A stretch of 64,000 nt of DNA from Pyropia yezoensis. Taxonomy: Eukaryota > Rhodophyta > Bangiophyceae > Bangiales > Bangiaceae. The stretch spans positions 33,396,283 to 33,460,282 of the forward strand of contig CM020619.1 of assembly GCA_009829735.1 (NCBI GenBank), read 5' to 3'. Below the pieces are notes generated by a model. The model was not told the origin of the DNA. It saw only the letters and a list, made by a program, of their open reading frames with translations, and did no database searches. Positions 10,769 through 21,231 of the stretch are shown piece by piece; position 1 is the first letter of the stretch; every line of letters begins with the position of its first letter. Position numbers and translations under genes: made by a program.

Positions 10769-13214
10769 ATGTCCTATCCCCAGGTGCTTGGAGAGGAGGA
10801 AGACCTCTTGATCGGGGAGGAGATGGAGGACGACGCGCCTGTCGGTCCCGACGCCGCGCGTTACGGGGTGAGCTCGTCTGACGACGACGGGCCTGCGGTG
10901 TCCGTCCGTCTGTCGGCCGGAGGACTGTCGTCCGTGTGCAGCGGCACGACGGTGCCGTCGGCCGGCGGTCAACCCGGCGGTCAACCGCGCGTGGCGGCTT
11001 CTACCCCCTCTCTGCCGGCTGCCCGGATGGAGCCTGGTGCCGGTGCCTGCTCACCGCAGCTACCTCAAGATGGTCCGCCCTGCGGCGGAGGTGGCGACCC
11101 GCAGCCGACTCCGGCTGGGCAAGGAGGTCCGGGTGTCCGGGCGGTGACTCCTCGAGGCGGTCCCGACGTTGACGCGGGTGGTGGTGGCGGTGCGACACCC
11201 GGTGCGGCGGGTCAAGACGGTGCGGGTGTCCGCACTGCCGGGGCTCCGGCTCCGGAGGCTGTCCAAGTGCCTTCCCCTTCCGAGGCGGGGGCTACGCCGA
11301 CGGGTGGTGCCGGCGCCGGTACCATACCTGCGGTGCCGCGGGTGTCGAGCGGTCAAGACGCTCCTTCTCCCATGGCGGTTGACACCGGGAGTTACTCCGG
11401 GCGGGCGCCCGCCCTTCTTCTTCCTCCTCGGCCTCGTCCATCTCCGACGTCGGCCCCTCTGCCGTTGGTGCGTCCCCCGGCGCCCCCGATTCTTCCTGGT
11501 CCTGCCCGGGTTGCCCCGTTGGGTGGCGGCGTCGCCGTGGCGGCGGGTCAACCCGCCATGTCGGTGTCCGACTTGGTGGCTCGGGTTCGAGGCCTCACGG
11601 TGCAAGAGTCGATGGTCCGATGGGCGTATGCGGGTGGACTTCCACCTGGTGCATCCCCGTGGAGAATCCTCCCGGCGCGTCAAGGTGGACCCGAGTTGGG
11701 AGCGGGAGTTGGTGCGGCTGGTCAACCAGCCGAACGCGGTCCGGGTGGAACACCATTGGATCCTGAGTCAGCCGGACGACCGGCATGCGCAGCTCTGGCG
11801 CACCCGGGTGGGACGGGGTGAGGTCTACCTCGACCCCAACTTCGGGGTCTGCGACCTGATTGCCCCCGCGTTGCCGCGGGAGATTGACTACCCGGCTAGT
11901 GCTCGGGGGATTGCGGCGGCGGCGGAGCCGGTTGCGTTTGGGGAGACGGTGGGCAGTACCGGTCGGTATCCCGACTTTGACTACTACTCGGGGGTACCCC
12001 CGTATCTGTCGTTGACGGCTCCCTACCCGCCCATGGCGGGGTTGAAGTCGGCGTCGAGTTGGCGACGTAACCATGGTGTCATGGCTGATGCGTTCCGCAC
12101 GGATATAACGTGTGCGTTGCAGACCGGCAACGGTCGTGCTCCGGTATACACTCCCGTGCGCCCGCCGCTATGGCAGGAGGGGTGGGAACCCGCCCCTGCT
12201 TTCCGGTTTGACACCGGCTCCTGTCTTCGCTACTTCGGGAGTGTGTTGGCCTCGCGACCGGTCCACCCATTGCAGGGTACCTTCACCCTTGAGGTTACCC
12301 TCGGGCAGGCTTCATCCTTCTTGCTGTCCGTCCGCCGGCAGGGTCGTCTGTTTCATCTTCCGACGGGTGTCCGTCGGCACATCGCGCAGTTGGGCGTGGA
12401 TCTGATAGCTGCCAAGACCGGGTTGGCCCGGGAGTTCGAAGCCCTGCTGGCTGTTCACGATGCCGTGAACTGGGCTGGGGTGTTGGCCCTTCCCCCGTAC
12501 CGGGACCCACAGGCTGGGGCTTCCCCCTTGCCTCGTCGCTCGTTGCGTGTCCGGCGTACTCAGCCGGGTGAGCCCAGTTGCCATGGGTGGGCATCCACCG
12601 AGGCTGTTGCTGACCTGGGTATTCCCATGGTTATCCATGACCCTCTTCAGGTCCTTGCTCCGTGGTTCGGTAACCCGATGCCGGCGGCGGTTGGCCGTCG
12701 TCCCCGAGAGTGGGGCTCTGTGGGTGGGGAGCGTGAGGTGTCCCGTCGTCGGGCGGAGTACCGCCGTGGTTACGGTGGAGCCCCTTCGGTAGGGTCCTAC
12801 CGAGCCTCGTATCAGGTGCCACCGGCTCCGGTGGTAGCCGTGTCGGCTCCTGTGGCTCCTCTGGCTGCGCCAGTGTCACCTCCCGCCCCTGTCCTACATG
12901 ACGGGGGTCCCCGTCTCTGGTATGAGGGCGTTGACGCCCTTGTTACCCGCGCAATGCGTGGGGGTCTCTCTGTTAGCTGGGGGGATATCCCCCCAGGTGC
13001 TGCGCTGGTTGGGTCAGCGCGTTGCTTCGGTGGCGTGCTGGACCGCCTCCAGAAAGCTCTGGAGGACGTGGAGGCTGGCCGCAGCACCCTCGTCCAGCTA
13101 TGCACCGAGGTAACTCGGGTGGTCGACCGTCGTGACGTTGCCGACCGGTGGAGCACGGAGGTCTACGCGCTTACGCGTGAGTGGCCTCCCTCGGGCAGTG
13201 GGTCTACCCACTGA
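10769..13214 (+). pseudogene. Antisense ORF of family 1 copy 2 (frameshifted)
   Basis: Homologue of the 789-aa aORF of copy 3, on the strand opposite gag-pol. The ATG at 10769 (MSYPQV) matches the start in copies 3 and 4. The N-terminal 280 residues are acidic, then Gly/Pro/Ala-rich, and differ strongly from copy 3. A two-base deletion at about 11613, just after the VQESM motif, moves the reading into another frame. From there to the TGA at 13212-13214 the core and C-terminal helical block match copy 3 closely. Function is unknown. Confidence 0.82.
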
Positions 13215-13692
13215 GGAGTGCTATTGTTTGTGCGGGAGAGGGCCCCGGCAACCCTTATGGTAGCCGGGTAGTAGTGAGTATAAACTCATCCCCTTTGGGG
13301 GCATTGCTTGCCTCTGTTTGCTGCCCTGGGGAGTACCCCTTCTGGCTCAGTGGTGCCTTGCCTCCCGTCCAACTTCTTCCGGTAGGTTCATGCTTGGGGA
13401 GGTCATCCTCCCTCACTTGGTGTCTTGGCTTGGGGAGGTCATCCTCCCGTGTAAGCTCCCTAGTTACTTCGATATTATCGGAGTTAGCCTTTACCTTTAA
13501 GTTAACTCATTAAGGTTCAGGTTTTACTTAGTTACCTAACCTTGACTCTACTTAGTTGCCTAAGCTTGGTTCGACTTAGAAACCTAAGTCTGATTTGACT
13601 TAGAAACCTAAGTCTGCCGTAACCATGTCACACCCTACTTAGTAGGTATAAGCCACACCCCCCAACAGCCGAAGTCGGTGTCGGTTGGGTTG
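13215..13692. other. Hairpin-rich spacer between convergent aORF and pol (copy 2)
   Basis: Counterpart of the spacer in copy 1. It contains two GGGAGG-TCAT-CCTCCC hairpins (13397-13412 and about 13433-13448), a TCGATATTATCGGA palindrome near 13470 and two GACTTAG-AAAC-CTAAGTC-type hairpins near 13578-13615. No gene is seen. Confidence 0.7.
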
Positions 13693-16600
13693 TTACAGTA
13701 GGCGTCGTCGCCTCATGTAAGGCATGAGGAGTTGGCGGGGTATATTCGCCGCCTGTTCCCAGGTGGGTGAGTCGTATCCGACTCACATAACCTTCACGTA
13801 CCAGGGTCCTGGTAGGTTCGGGTCGGTGTGTCCGACCACGCTCTCTACTTGGTATGGAATCCCATCCGGTCCCACCGGGTCATCTGACCGGTGGGTTGTA
13901 AGAGCTTCATGTAGCAACCCAGCCGGTACTGGCTGAGGCTGTTCCGGCATCGGAGCAGGTGTGACGTCATTCATGCTGATGCGTTGAATCTCCGTATCGG
14001 AGTGTAAGATAACAGAGTGGTCATCTCTGTGGAGGATCTGGTACGGTCCCTTGACCGGTTGCATAAGCTTGTTCCCTCGGAACTTCTGGTGTCTGATATA
14101 GACCCAGTCACCTGTCATCAGGGTTGCGTTGCGCACCCGTAGTCGGGCGTCGAAGTTCTTCTTATACCGAAGTTATGTTCTGTCAAGGGCACCCTTGAGC
14201 TTAGGAATCATCCACGATAGCTTGGCCAACCAAGCTAGGTGGATACGTTCGGCCGGTCGGCCCTTCGGTGTATCATACCGAGTGCACCTGCCGGGTGGCA
14301 GCGTCAAGTTACCGACGCCTATTGGCATGACCCACTCCAGTGGAGCAATGTTTGTGCTCCGATGTGGCCTGGCATTGTATGCCAGGGTGAGTACGGACAG
14401 AAGCCTGTCCCAAGTGTTCGTGTGCTCGGCCACGTAGCACTGTAGCATCTTTACGATGGTGCGGTTGAACCGCTCCACCTGCCCGTTGGACTGCGGGTGG
14501 TAGTCGGATGCCCGACGTGGTTCGATACCGAACATGCCCAGGACCTTAGTGCAGAATGCCGACGTAAGGTTTGCTCCGTTATCGGAGAGGAGTTGCTTCA
14601 TGACTCCGTATGCACTGATCCAGTGGTCAACCACTGCGTTCATGATCGTGTATGCCGTATCATTCGGGATGGCTGCCGCTCGTGACAGCTTAGTGAAGCG
14701 GTCAGACATGACCAGGATGTACCTGTTCCCTTCTTCCGTTACCGGAAGTGGCCCGAGTATGTCGATAGCGACCTGCTCGTTGGGCCCATCAGGTGGGAAC
14801 AGTTTCATGGCAGACGCCTGCCTATGTAGACTCATGCGGTTACGTGCACAGGGGTGGCATCCCCTTACGTTGTCGACCACGTCGACGGCCATTGCTGGCC
14901 AGTAGAAGAACCTTCGCATTGCTGCGAACATACGTGAACCCCCCGGGTGTCCGGCTGTAGGGTTCTCGTGTTCTCGTTCCATGACGGCTTGGCGTAAGGA
15001 CACGGGAACCACGTCTTGATGTCGTCCATCGGCGGGTGCCCGCCGGTATATGAGTCCGTCTTCGTTCTCGGAGATGATGCCGGCCGTACCGGCCAGGAGG
15101 TTAGCACGATGACGTCTACAGTCATCGTCGTTGGCCTGTGCCTCGCGGAAGTCCGCGAGGGTCAATGGGCACGCAAGGTGTGCCATGGTATGGTCAGCCA
15201 TACCCTGGGTAGCATTACCCACCATGCACACCGGTACTACCGGGATGTGCTCGTCCACCGGGCGGGTATCCCCGCTCGGGGTGTCGAGTCGAGACAACGC
15301 GTCTCCGAGGTGGTGGGTTGACCCAGCCTTATACACGGTGCGGTAGTCGTGCTCGGCCATCTTCAGCCTCCATCGGGCTAGCCTCCCATGGCTATCGGAA
15401 TCCTTGTCACCAAGGTTGAGGAGCCATCGTAGGGGTTCGTGCTCGGACCTCACGATGAACCTGGAGCCCTCCAGGTATGGACGGAGCAGTTGCACTGCCC
15501 ATATAACTCCGAGGCATTCACGCTCGGTGGCACTATAGTTCCGCTCAGCCGGGTTGAGTGTCCGGCTGAAGTACCCTACGGGACGTAGGTCCGGGATAAC
15601 GTGGTCGGTACCTATCAACGTCTCTCCCTGTAACAGGGTGCATCCCACTTGTGTATCACACGCATCGACATCGATGACGAAGGTACCCCGTCTATGCGGT
15701 AACGCAAGGACGGGTGGGGATAGTAGGGCTCGCTTCAGCGACTCGAATGCCTCCTCTTCGCTAGGCGAAGGGGGTTGGAGTACCTTGGGCAGGGTACTGC
15801 TCGTAAGAACCGTTAACGGTTTAGCTATCCGAGCGAAGTCCTTGACGAACCGTCGGTATACATTGCACATTCCCAGGGAGCTCTTGAGCTGCGTCTGGGT
15901 GTTAGGGAACCGGGCATCCCGGAGTGCCCGGGTATTGGCTTCGAGTACCCCTAGTTTACCAGGGGTTATCTGGTGGCCCAGATACTCGACCGTCTGTTGG
16001 AAGAAGGCGCACTTCTTCAGACGCAGGGTTACCCCGGCGTTCCTCAAGAGGGTGAGTACCTCGTCAACATGTTGTACATGGTCATCCATGTTACGCGAGA
16101 AGACGATGACGTCATCGAGGTACACTAGGCAGTTACGCCACTTCACCCCCGACAGTATGATGTCGATAGCCCGCTGGAATGTAGCGGGGGCGTTGGACAA
16201 TCCGAAGGGCATCCTTAGGAACTCGTACACTCCACTGTGACAGACGAATGCCGTCTTGGGGATATCCTCGTCCGCCACCGGGATCTGCCAGTATCCGGTA
16301 TTGCAGTCGATGGTGGTAAACACCGTAGCCTCCCCCAGGGAGTCGATGCATTCATCCATCCTTGGTAAAGGGTATGAGTCCTTCTTGGTAACCAAGTTGA
16401 GGCGTCGATAATCGATGCAAAACCGAGGGGTTTGATCCTTCTTCGGCACAATAACGACTGGGGCACCCCATTCCGACATCGAAGGTCGGATCACCTTAGC
16501 TTCACTCATCCTCTTCACTTCTCCATCGACGATCTCTCGTTGCATAGGTCCCGCTCGGTGCGGTTGTGACCGGGCGGGTTGTGCGCCTGGTACCAGGTCT

Positions 16601-17859
16601 ATACGATGTTGGGTTGCCCCAATGGTCCCCAAGGCCCCGCCTGTCCACATAACGTCATGCTTTCTTAGCATCCGTCGTACCACTTCGGCTACCGAAGGGG
16701 GAAGGTGGTCGAGGTCAGCCTCGGCCAGTGCCTTCAAGGCCTCTTGGTCCTTTGGCGGCAGGTCCGCCGGAGCCGCCGATGGGTTAGGCTTCCCGTCATC
16801 GGGTTGCTGTCGCTCGGTGGTCTCGGCGACCGCCAGTACTTCAAGTGGTTCCACTTGACCTTCCTTATCAGGGGTAAGGATATCTCCTTCGTAGAGTTCG
16901 GCAATCCCGAGGATAGTTCCCTTCGGGAGGGTGACTGCCTTACGGCGATAGTTCGCCATCACTAGGAGGGACGACCCTCCTGCTGGGAGGTCTATGAGAC
17001 CGTTGGCCATGGTCAACCCATGGCGCTTGAACGTCCGTAGTTTGGACTGGACTCTACAGATGCCTGCGAGGTCGCATTTAACCGGGAGGACTGTCTCCGA
17101 CAACGGCTCAAAGCGAGTTCGCTTGGCCAACCGAAGTGTCTTCGGCTCGACGCTTGCGTACACCTCAGCCACGTTAACGTGGCTTCCTTGTAGCGTCAGG
17201 TCCCTGACGATAGCCGTGTGTCCTCGCTTCGTCCCGTCGGCTTCTTGAAGCTCGACGGTCCTCCGGCCTGGCCGGATTGCATCAACGTGAACGTTGATGA
17301 AGGTGCACCCCAGTATGCAGGGCACCGATAGCGTTTCACATACCAGGAAGTCAACTTCCGTGGTGAGATCCCCGATGGTAACCTGCAGCGACATCGCTGC
17401 GGTCGTACGAATGAGTCGACCATTCGCGTCCTTGATGGTGGATCCCCGAGTCACTCTGACTCGTGGAAGCCACTTGTCCGGGAGGGTATCCTTCCGGATA
17501 AGGTTGGGTCCAGCCCCTGTGTCCAGTACAGGGTAGTACGATCGTGTCGACTGGGGGTCAACCCCCAGTGTGGCTGATACCTTGAAGTTCTCCAAGGTAA
17601 ACAACACATGTCCTACACCGATATCCGGTGTAGCTCGGGCATCCTGAACAGGGCCCTTGTCTGGTTCAACGTGACGGGGATTCCCGTCCTCTCCTCCCAA
17701 CCTTGGAGGTTGGTCATCAATCCCCTGACGCCGTGTCGTCGGGGCCGGAAGGTGTACCCGGGGGTTGATGCGGCGTCGGCTCAACCGCGCTCTCCGTGGG
17801 GCTTTCCCCGCGGTACTCCGGGGTGGCTTGCTTGGGTAACCCCAGCGCCCCCCGGTCAT
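13693..17859 (-). pseudogene. pol: pol polyprotein of family 1 copy 2 (two late nonsense codons)
   Basis: 1389-codon frame. The first 1228 codons are open and cover protease (DTGA, residues 113-116), reverse transcriptase (YLDD 580-583), RNase H (about 727-860) and most of integrase (zinc motif with C1001 and C1004; D1033, D1093, E1129). A CAA-to-TAA change at about 14175 stops it after GALDRT. The rest continues in frame through the integrase tail to TGA at about 13783, where a chromodomain Trp (VKVMW) is TGG in copies 1 and 3. The RNase H motif RSDHEPL reads RSEHEPL here. The catalytic core could be made, without the tail or chromodomain. Confidence 0.93.
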
Positions 17860-17867
17860 CCTTCCTC

Positions 17868-20057
17868 TTACTCGTTTCCCGCCCTTGGTAGGGTGCTGTC
17901 CGCCGGGACATCCGGCTGAGGAGGTGCCCCCTCGACGGCCAGTACTCCACCTGGAGCTGGCTGCCTACCCGGTGCGGGTCCGGGTGCTCGGGCGGGATAC
18001 CCCCCGGTGGATGCTTTGCGTTGCGCCGCTGCCCGCCGAGACTCCTCGGGGATGAGTGGGCAGGAAGACACCCAGTGCTGGGGATCCCCACACAACATAC
18101 ACCCGGACGTGCCGGTCCCCCCTTGAGTTCGCATCGGGGTAGCCCCGTAGCTACGGTTGCCTCCCTCTGGCGCCCGAGTGCCTGCTCCCTGGTAGGCCTT
18201 GGGTCCTTGGGTCAACCGGAACATGGACTCCCCCAACCGGTTGGGTCGGCCCGCAATCTGCGGAGGTGCCTCCGTGCGCACCGCCCATGTTGGCAAGGGT
18301 TGGTGAGGGTTACCCGTCACCGGGGAGTACCCCGTAGTCCGCACATACGGGACGCGCCGTCCCGTTCCTTCGTTGACCTGGAACTGGGTCCCAGCCGGGG
18401 CGATGTACGCTACCGTACCATGTTCATCAATCACCGGCGTCGCCGGTAGCAACAGGTGGCCCTGTTGGTCGACTAGAGGGTCATCCTCACCAATAGGGGT
18501 ATGTTCGGTCGCCACCAGTACTGGTGCGGCCTTACGTTCCACCTTCTCTTGCCTCGGTACCGGGGTAAGACTGGGCTTGCCTCCCTCACCCTTGGGCTTC
18601 GGGGCCAAGGCACACTCCGGGTGTAGAACCCGGTAGGCGTCCCCTAGGGACTTGCACATATGCATCAGTCGACTGAAGTTCGTCCGTGCCGTGTTGGCTC
18701 CCCGTGCGGATATCCGCACGTAGCTGGGTACTCCTGCGAACAGGGTGGCCCGTAGTTCCCCTTCTCCGAGGAGCTTCCCCAGCTCGTAGTCGAGCTCTTG
18801 AATCCGTCGTCCGAACATCTCCTCATCCTCCCAGGACTGGGCGGTGGCAGTGCGAAGGGCCCGATAGTGGTCCTCGCACTTGTCCTCACTGAGGTAGCTG
18901 CTCAGCAGCTCCTTCAATATCCCACGGTAATCCATGGGGGTGGCCGCGACCCTCATTCCCGGCATCGGGGATGCCTGGCGAAGAATGCCTCGCACCCGTT
19001 CATCAACAAAGAACGGGAGGATCTCCAGGGCCAGCCCCTCGTTAACGAGCGCCTTGTCTGCGGCTGCCTTGAAGCTAGTCAAGAAGCCGATGACTGCCAA
19101 CGGGCGTCCGTTCGGCCCCCCGAACATAGGGACTCCCTTCATAAGGGTCTGCATAGAGCGGATCGCCCGATGCGACGTATTACGCATCGATTCCGATACG
19201 GTGGTAGAGCGGTCCTCCAAACGATAACGTTCCGGAGTAAGAACCGACCGGAAGACCTCGTTGACGATCTCCGTGTCAGCGTCCTGGATATCCAGTCGCT
19301 TAGCCAGTTGATGAGCGAACTCATCGGACTCCATCCGCTTCAGTAGGCTCGCAGTTACCTGCGCGGTCATAGCTTCCACCACTGAAGATGGTACTTCAGG
19401 CGTCGGCACCTCGGGAACCCGAGTTGCCTGGCCTCCTTCGTCGGGGGCGTACTGCGAGAGGGTAACCCCTCCCCCAATAACCGACTCTCCCCCGGCGTAC
19501 GTATCCGCCGGGTCGTGTCCGCGGAGTCCGCTTCGGGTGCTCCGAGCGTATCGCTCCGTGTGACTCCGTTCCAACTCTGCCAACGAGTCGGACCCATACC
19601 CCATTGTGTCCGGGGGTTGTCCAGGAGTAGCAACCCCGGGATTGACCCTGGTGGACTCCGAAAGTAGTCCGGCCGGTTCGAACCGTACCGGTGTGGGAGG
19701 AACACGACGGGGTCCCGTCGTGTGCCGTGTTGACATCAACACTGCCATTGCGTCCTCCGTCCGATCTTGACGGGCGTCGAGCCCGGAAAACCGGGCCTCG
19801 ATGTGGGCCAGTGATGCCATCAGGGAATCCCCTGGTGAAGGAGGCGGCGGAGTGAGGTCGGTCGACGACAGTTGAGGCGGGCCCCCGCCTCCTGCCGTCC
19901 GAGCCGTGCCAAACGTCGATCCGGCACCGGAAAGCATTGGCGTCTCAATGTTATCGATCGGGTTCCCGATCCCGGTTCCCGTAGTCACCTCCGGAGTCGG
20001 CGTCGACGCCGATCCGTCATCTTGAACGTTCCCCGTCTCTTGGGTAGACATAGTCAC
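17868..20057 (-). CDS. gag: gag of family 1 copy 2 (intact, 729 aa)
   Basis: Structural protein of the retrotransposon particle, and the only full-length uninterrupted family 1 gag here. The N-terminus (residues 1-80) is Ser/Thr/Pro/Gly-rich. The middle (about 240-500) is a helical retrotransposon-gag-like region with MQTLMKGVPMFGG and PFFVDERVRGILRQ. A C-x2-C-x4-H-x4-C knuckle lies at about 653-666, followed by a Pro-rich tail. The ATG at 20057 is conserved in all copies. The stop lies eight bases before the pol ATG, and pol is in the same frame, so pol expression probably needs readthrough, reinitiation or a separate RNA. Confidence 0.93.
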   Translation of the reverse strand: MTMSTQETGNVQDDGSASTPTPEVTTGTGIGNPIDNIETPMLSGAGSTFGTARTAGGGGPPQLSSTDLTPPPPSPGDSLMASLAHIEARFSGLDARQDRTEDAMAVLMSTRHTTGPRRVPPTPVRFEPAGLLSESTRVNPGVATPGQPPDTMGYGSDSLAELERSHTERYARSTRSGLRGHDPADTYAGGESVIGGGVTLSQYAPDEGGQATRVPEVPTPEVPSSVVEAMTAQVTASLLKRMESDEFAHQLAKRLDIQDADTEIVNEVFRSVLTPERYRLEDRSTTVSESMRNTSHRAIRSMQTLMKGVPMFGGPNGRPLAVIGFLTSFKAAADKALVNEGLALEILPFFVDERVRGILRQASPMPGMRVAATPMDYRGILKELLSSYLSEDKCEDHYRALRTATAQSWEDEEMFGRRIQELDYELGKLLGEGELRATLFAGVPSYVRISARGANTARTNFSRLMHMCKSLGDAYRVLHPECALAPKPKGEGGKPSLTPVPRQEKVERKAAPVLVATEHTPIGEDDPLVDQQGHLLLPATPVIDEHGTVAYIAPAGTQFQVNEGTGRRVPYVRTTGYSPVTGNPHQPLPTWAVRTEAPPQIAGRPNRLGESMFRLTQGPKAYQGAGTRAPEGGNRSYGATPMRTQGGTGTSGCMLCGDPQHWVSSCPLIPEESRRAAAQRKASTGGYPARAPGPAPGRQPAPGGVLAVEGAPPQPDVPADSTLPRAGNE

Positions 20058-20276
20058 AATCAGTCCACCGACGCAACAATCACCACGAATAAGAGAGCGA
20101 GGGGGTAGATTGGGGAGAGTAACAGTATGTCACAGTCACAGGTAACAGCTCAACACAATCGATCAGGTCGCAACACCACGAGTACAAGAAAAGGACCGGA
20201 TCCCGATCCGTGTGCCAGGGCCGAAGACGGCGTCACCACAAGGGTGACGGAAACCCGTCCCCTGCTGCTCCACCAA
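20058..20276 (-). other. 5' leader and primer-binding site, copy 2
   Basis: 219-base leader. The primer-binding site is the complement of 20258-20275 (TGGTGGAGCAGCAGGGGA), one base from the LTR. Confidence 0.82.
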
Positions 20277-20640
20277 TGTAGCACAATAGGAATCCGTCGC
20301 ACGTCTACTCTCAGGGAACACTCACCAAGGGGGATCGGCACCAACGTCACCGGGAGGCCAAGGTTGCTGTCCTTGGAGCGCAAGCCACGGGACCAAGATG
20401 GGAGCCCAAATGGGAGGGGTTTGTTGTTCTACCTTGGCCGGCGGTGGATTCGCCACCGGCCCCCTCGTTATAAACCCTCGGAGACACTACTAACTACCCT
20501 CCACCCCAAGATGCAAGTCCCTCTGGTCATACGTAACTTATAGATACCGTGACCAGTACGAACTACCAAATTGGAAGTTAAGGGTTAGAAGTAGCCCCCC
20601 CTAATATTAGGGTTACAATACGGCCAACCATATTGCTACA
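20277..20640 (-). repeat. LTR shared by family 1 copies 2 and 3
   Basis: 364-bp LTR acting as 5' LTR of copy 2 (primer-binding site on its left) and 3' LTR of copy 3 (polypurine tract on its right). TATAAA at 20469-20474 on the plus strand points toward the copy 3 antisense ORF. The reverse complement of the same site (TTTATAAC) could serve gag-pol. That the LTR drives both strands is an inference. Confidence 0.93.
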
Positions 20641-21231
20641 TATCCCCCCCTTAGATTCGGCCCGTCCTCGGGTCGAGTTGCATTCGGGTTACCGAATGTA
20701 AGTGGGTCGCGTGACCGTTTACCAGTCGGGTGGGGCTTTGCGCCCCGTCGCGACAGACACCCCTTTTCGAGGTTGTCTGAGGGGGGTTCCCCCCTTTGTG
20801 TGGTACACACACGATCCGTTTTCCGGACCGTTAAATTCCCGATGCGGGTTCTGTTCACGACCCCCCTTTCCGAGGGGTGGTGCAAGCGGATCCGCCACCA
20901 GGTGTCTGGTGGTAGGGGAGCCCCTCTCGTGTTACGGAGTGAATGGGGGCGGCCGCTCCCGCTTTTCGCGGGGGCGGTTTCGGGGTGAACCCCTCTTGAT
21001 TGCCCCGTACGGGGGTGTGGCCCCGGCCCGCCCAGGTGCCTGGGTGGAGCCCGTTCGTAGCCTCGTGGGGCGCGGGTTGACCCGCGCGCCTAAGGCGCTT
21101 CTCGTGGCCGTTTGTGGTCATAAGCGCGGGCGCCCGCGCTTCCGTGGCTCGTCCGCGCGAGCGTTCCTCGTACCGGGTCGAGCCGGCCTCGGCTTTTCTG
21201 CAAGGGACGCCTCTGCCACCCCGGTTGCACC
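20641..21231 (+). other. GC-rich leader between LTR and aORF, copy 3
   Basis: 591 bases with the polypurine tract at the left (complement of 20641-20653) and no supportable gene. It would be the 5' untranslated region of an aORF transcript starting in the LTR. Confidence 0.6.

Larger units (their letters stand above)
9822..20640 (-). mobile_element. Family 1 chromovirus, copy 2 (left unit of a tandem array)
   Basis: Element of 10.8 kb on the minus strand with its 5' LTR at 20640-20277, shared with copy 3, and its 3' LTR at 10183-9822. Gag is intact, pol has two nonsense codons and the antisense ORF has a two-base deletion. The two LTRs belong to different sequence subtypes, and the outer flanks of the array (ccttg left, ataag right of copy 3) do not match. 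This fits two neighbouring insertions that recombined through their LTRs. Confidence 0.93.

Noticed and set aside
20258-20275. tRNA-like 3' end (CTGCTGCTCCACCA) next to LTRs
   Set aside because: No cloverleaf surrounds it. It is the complement of a primer-binding site, not a tRNA gene.
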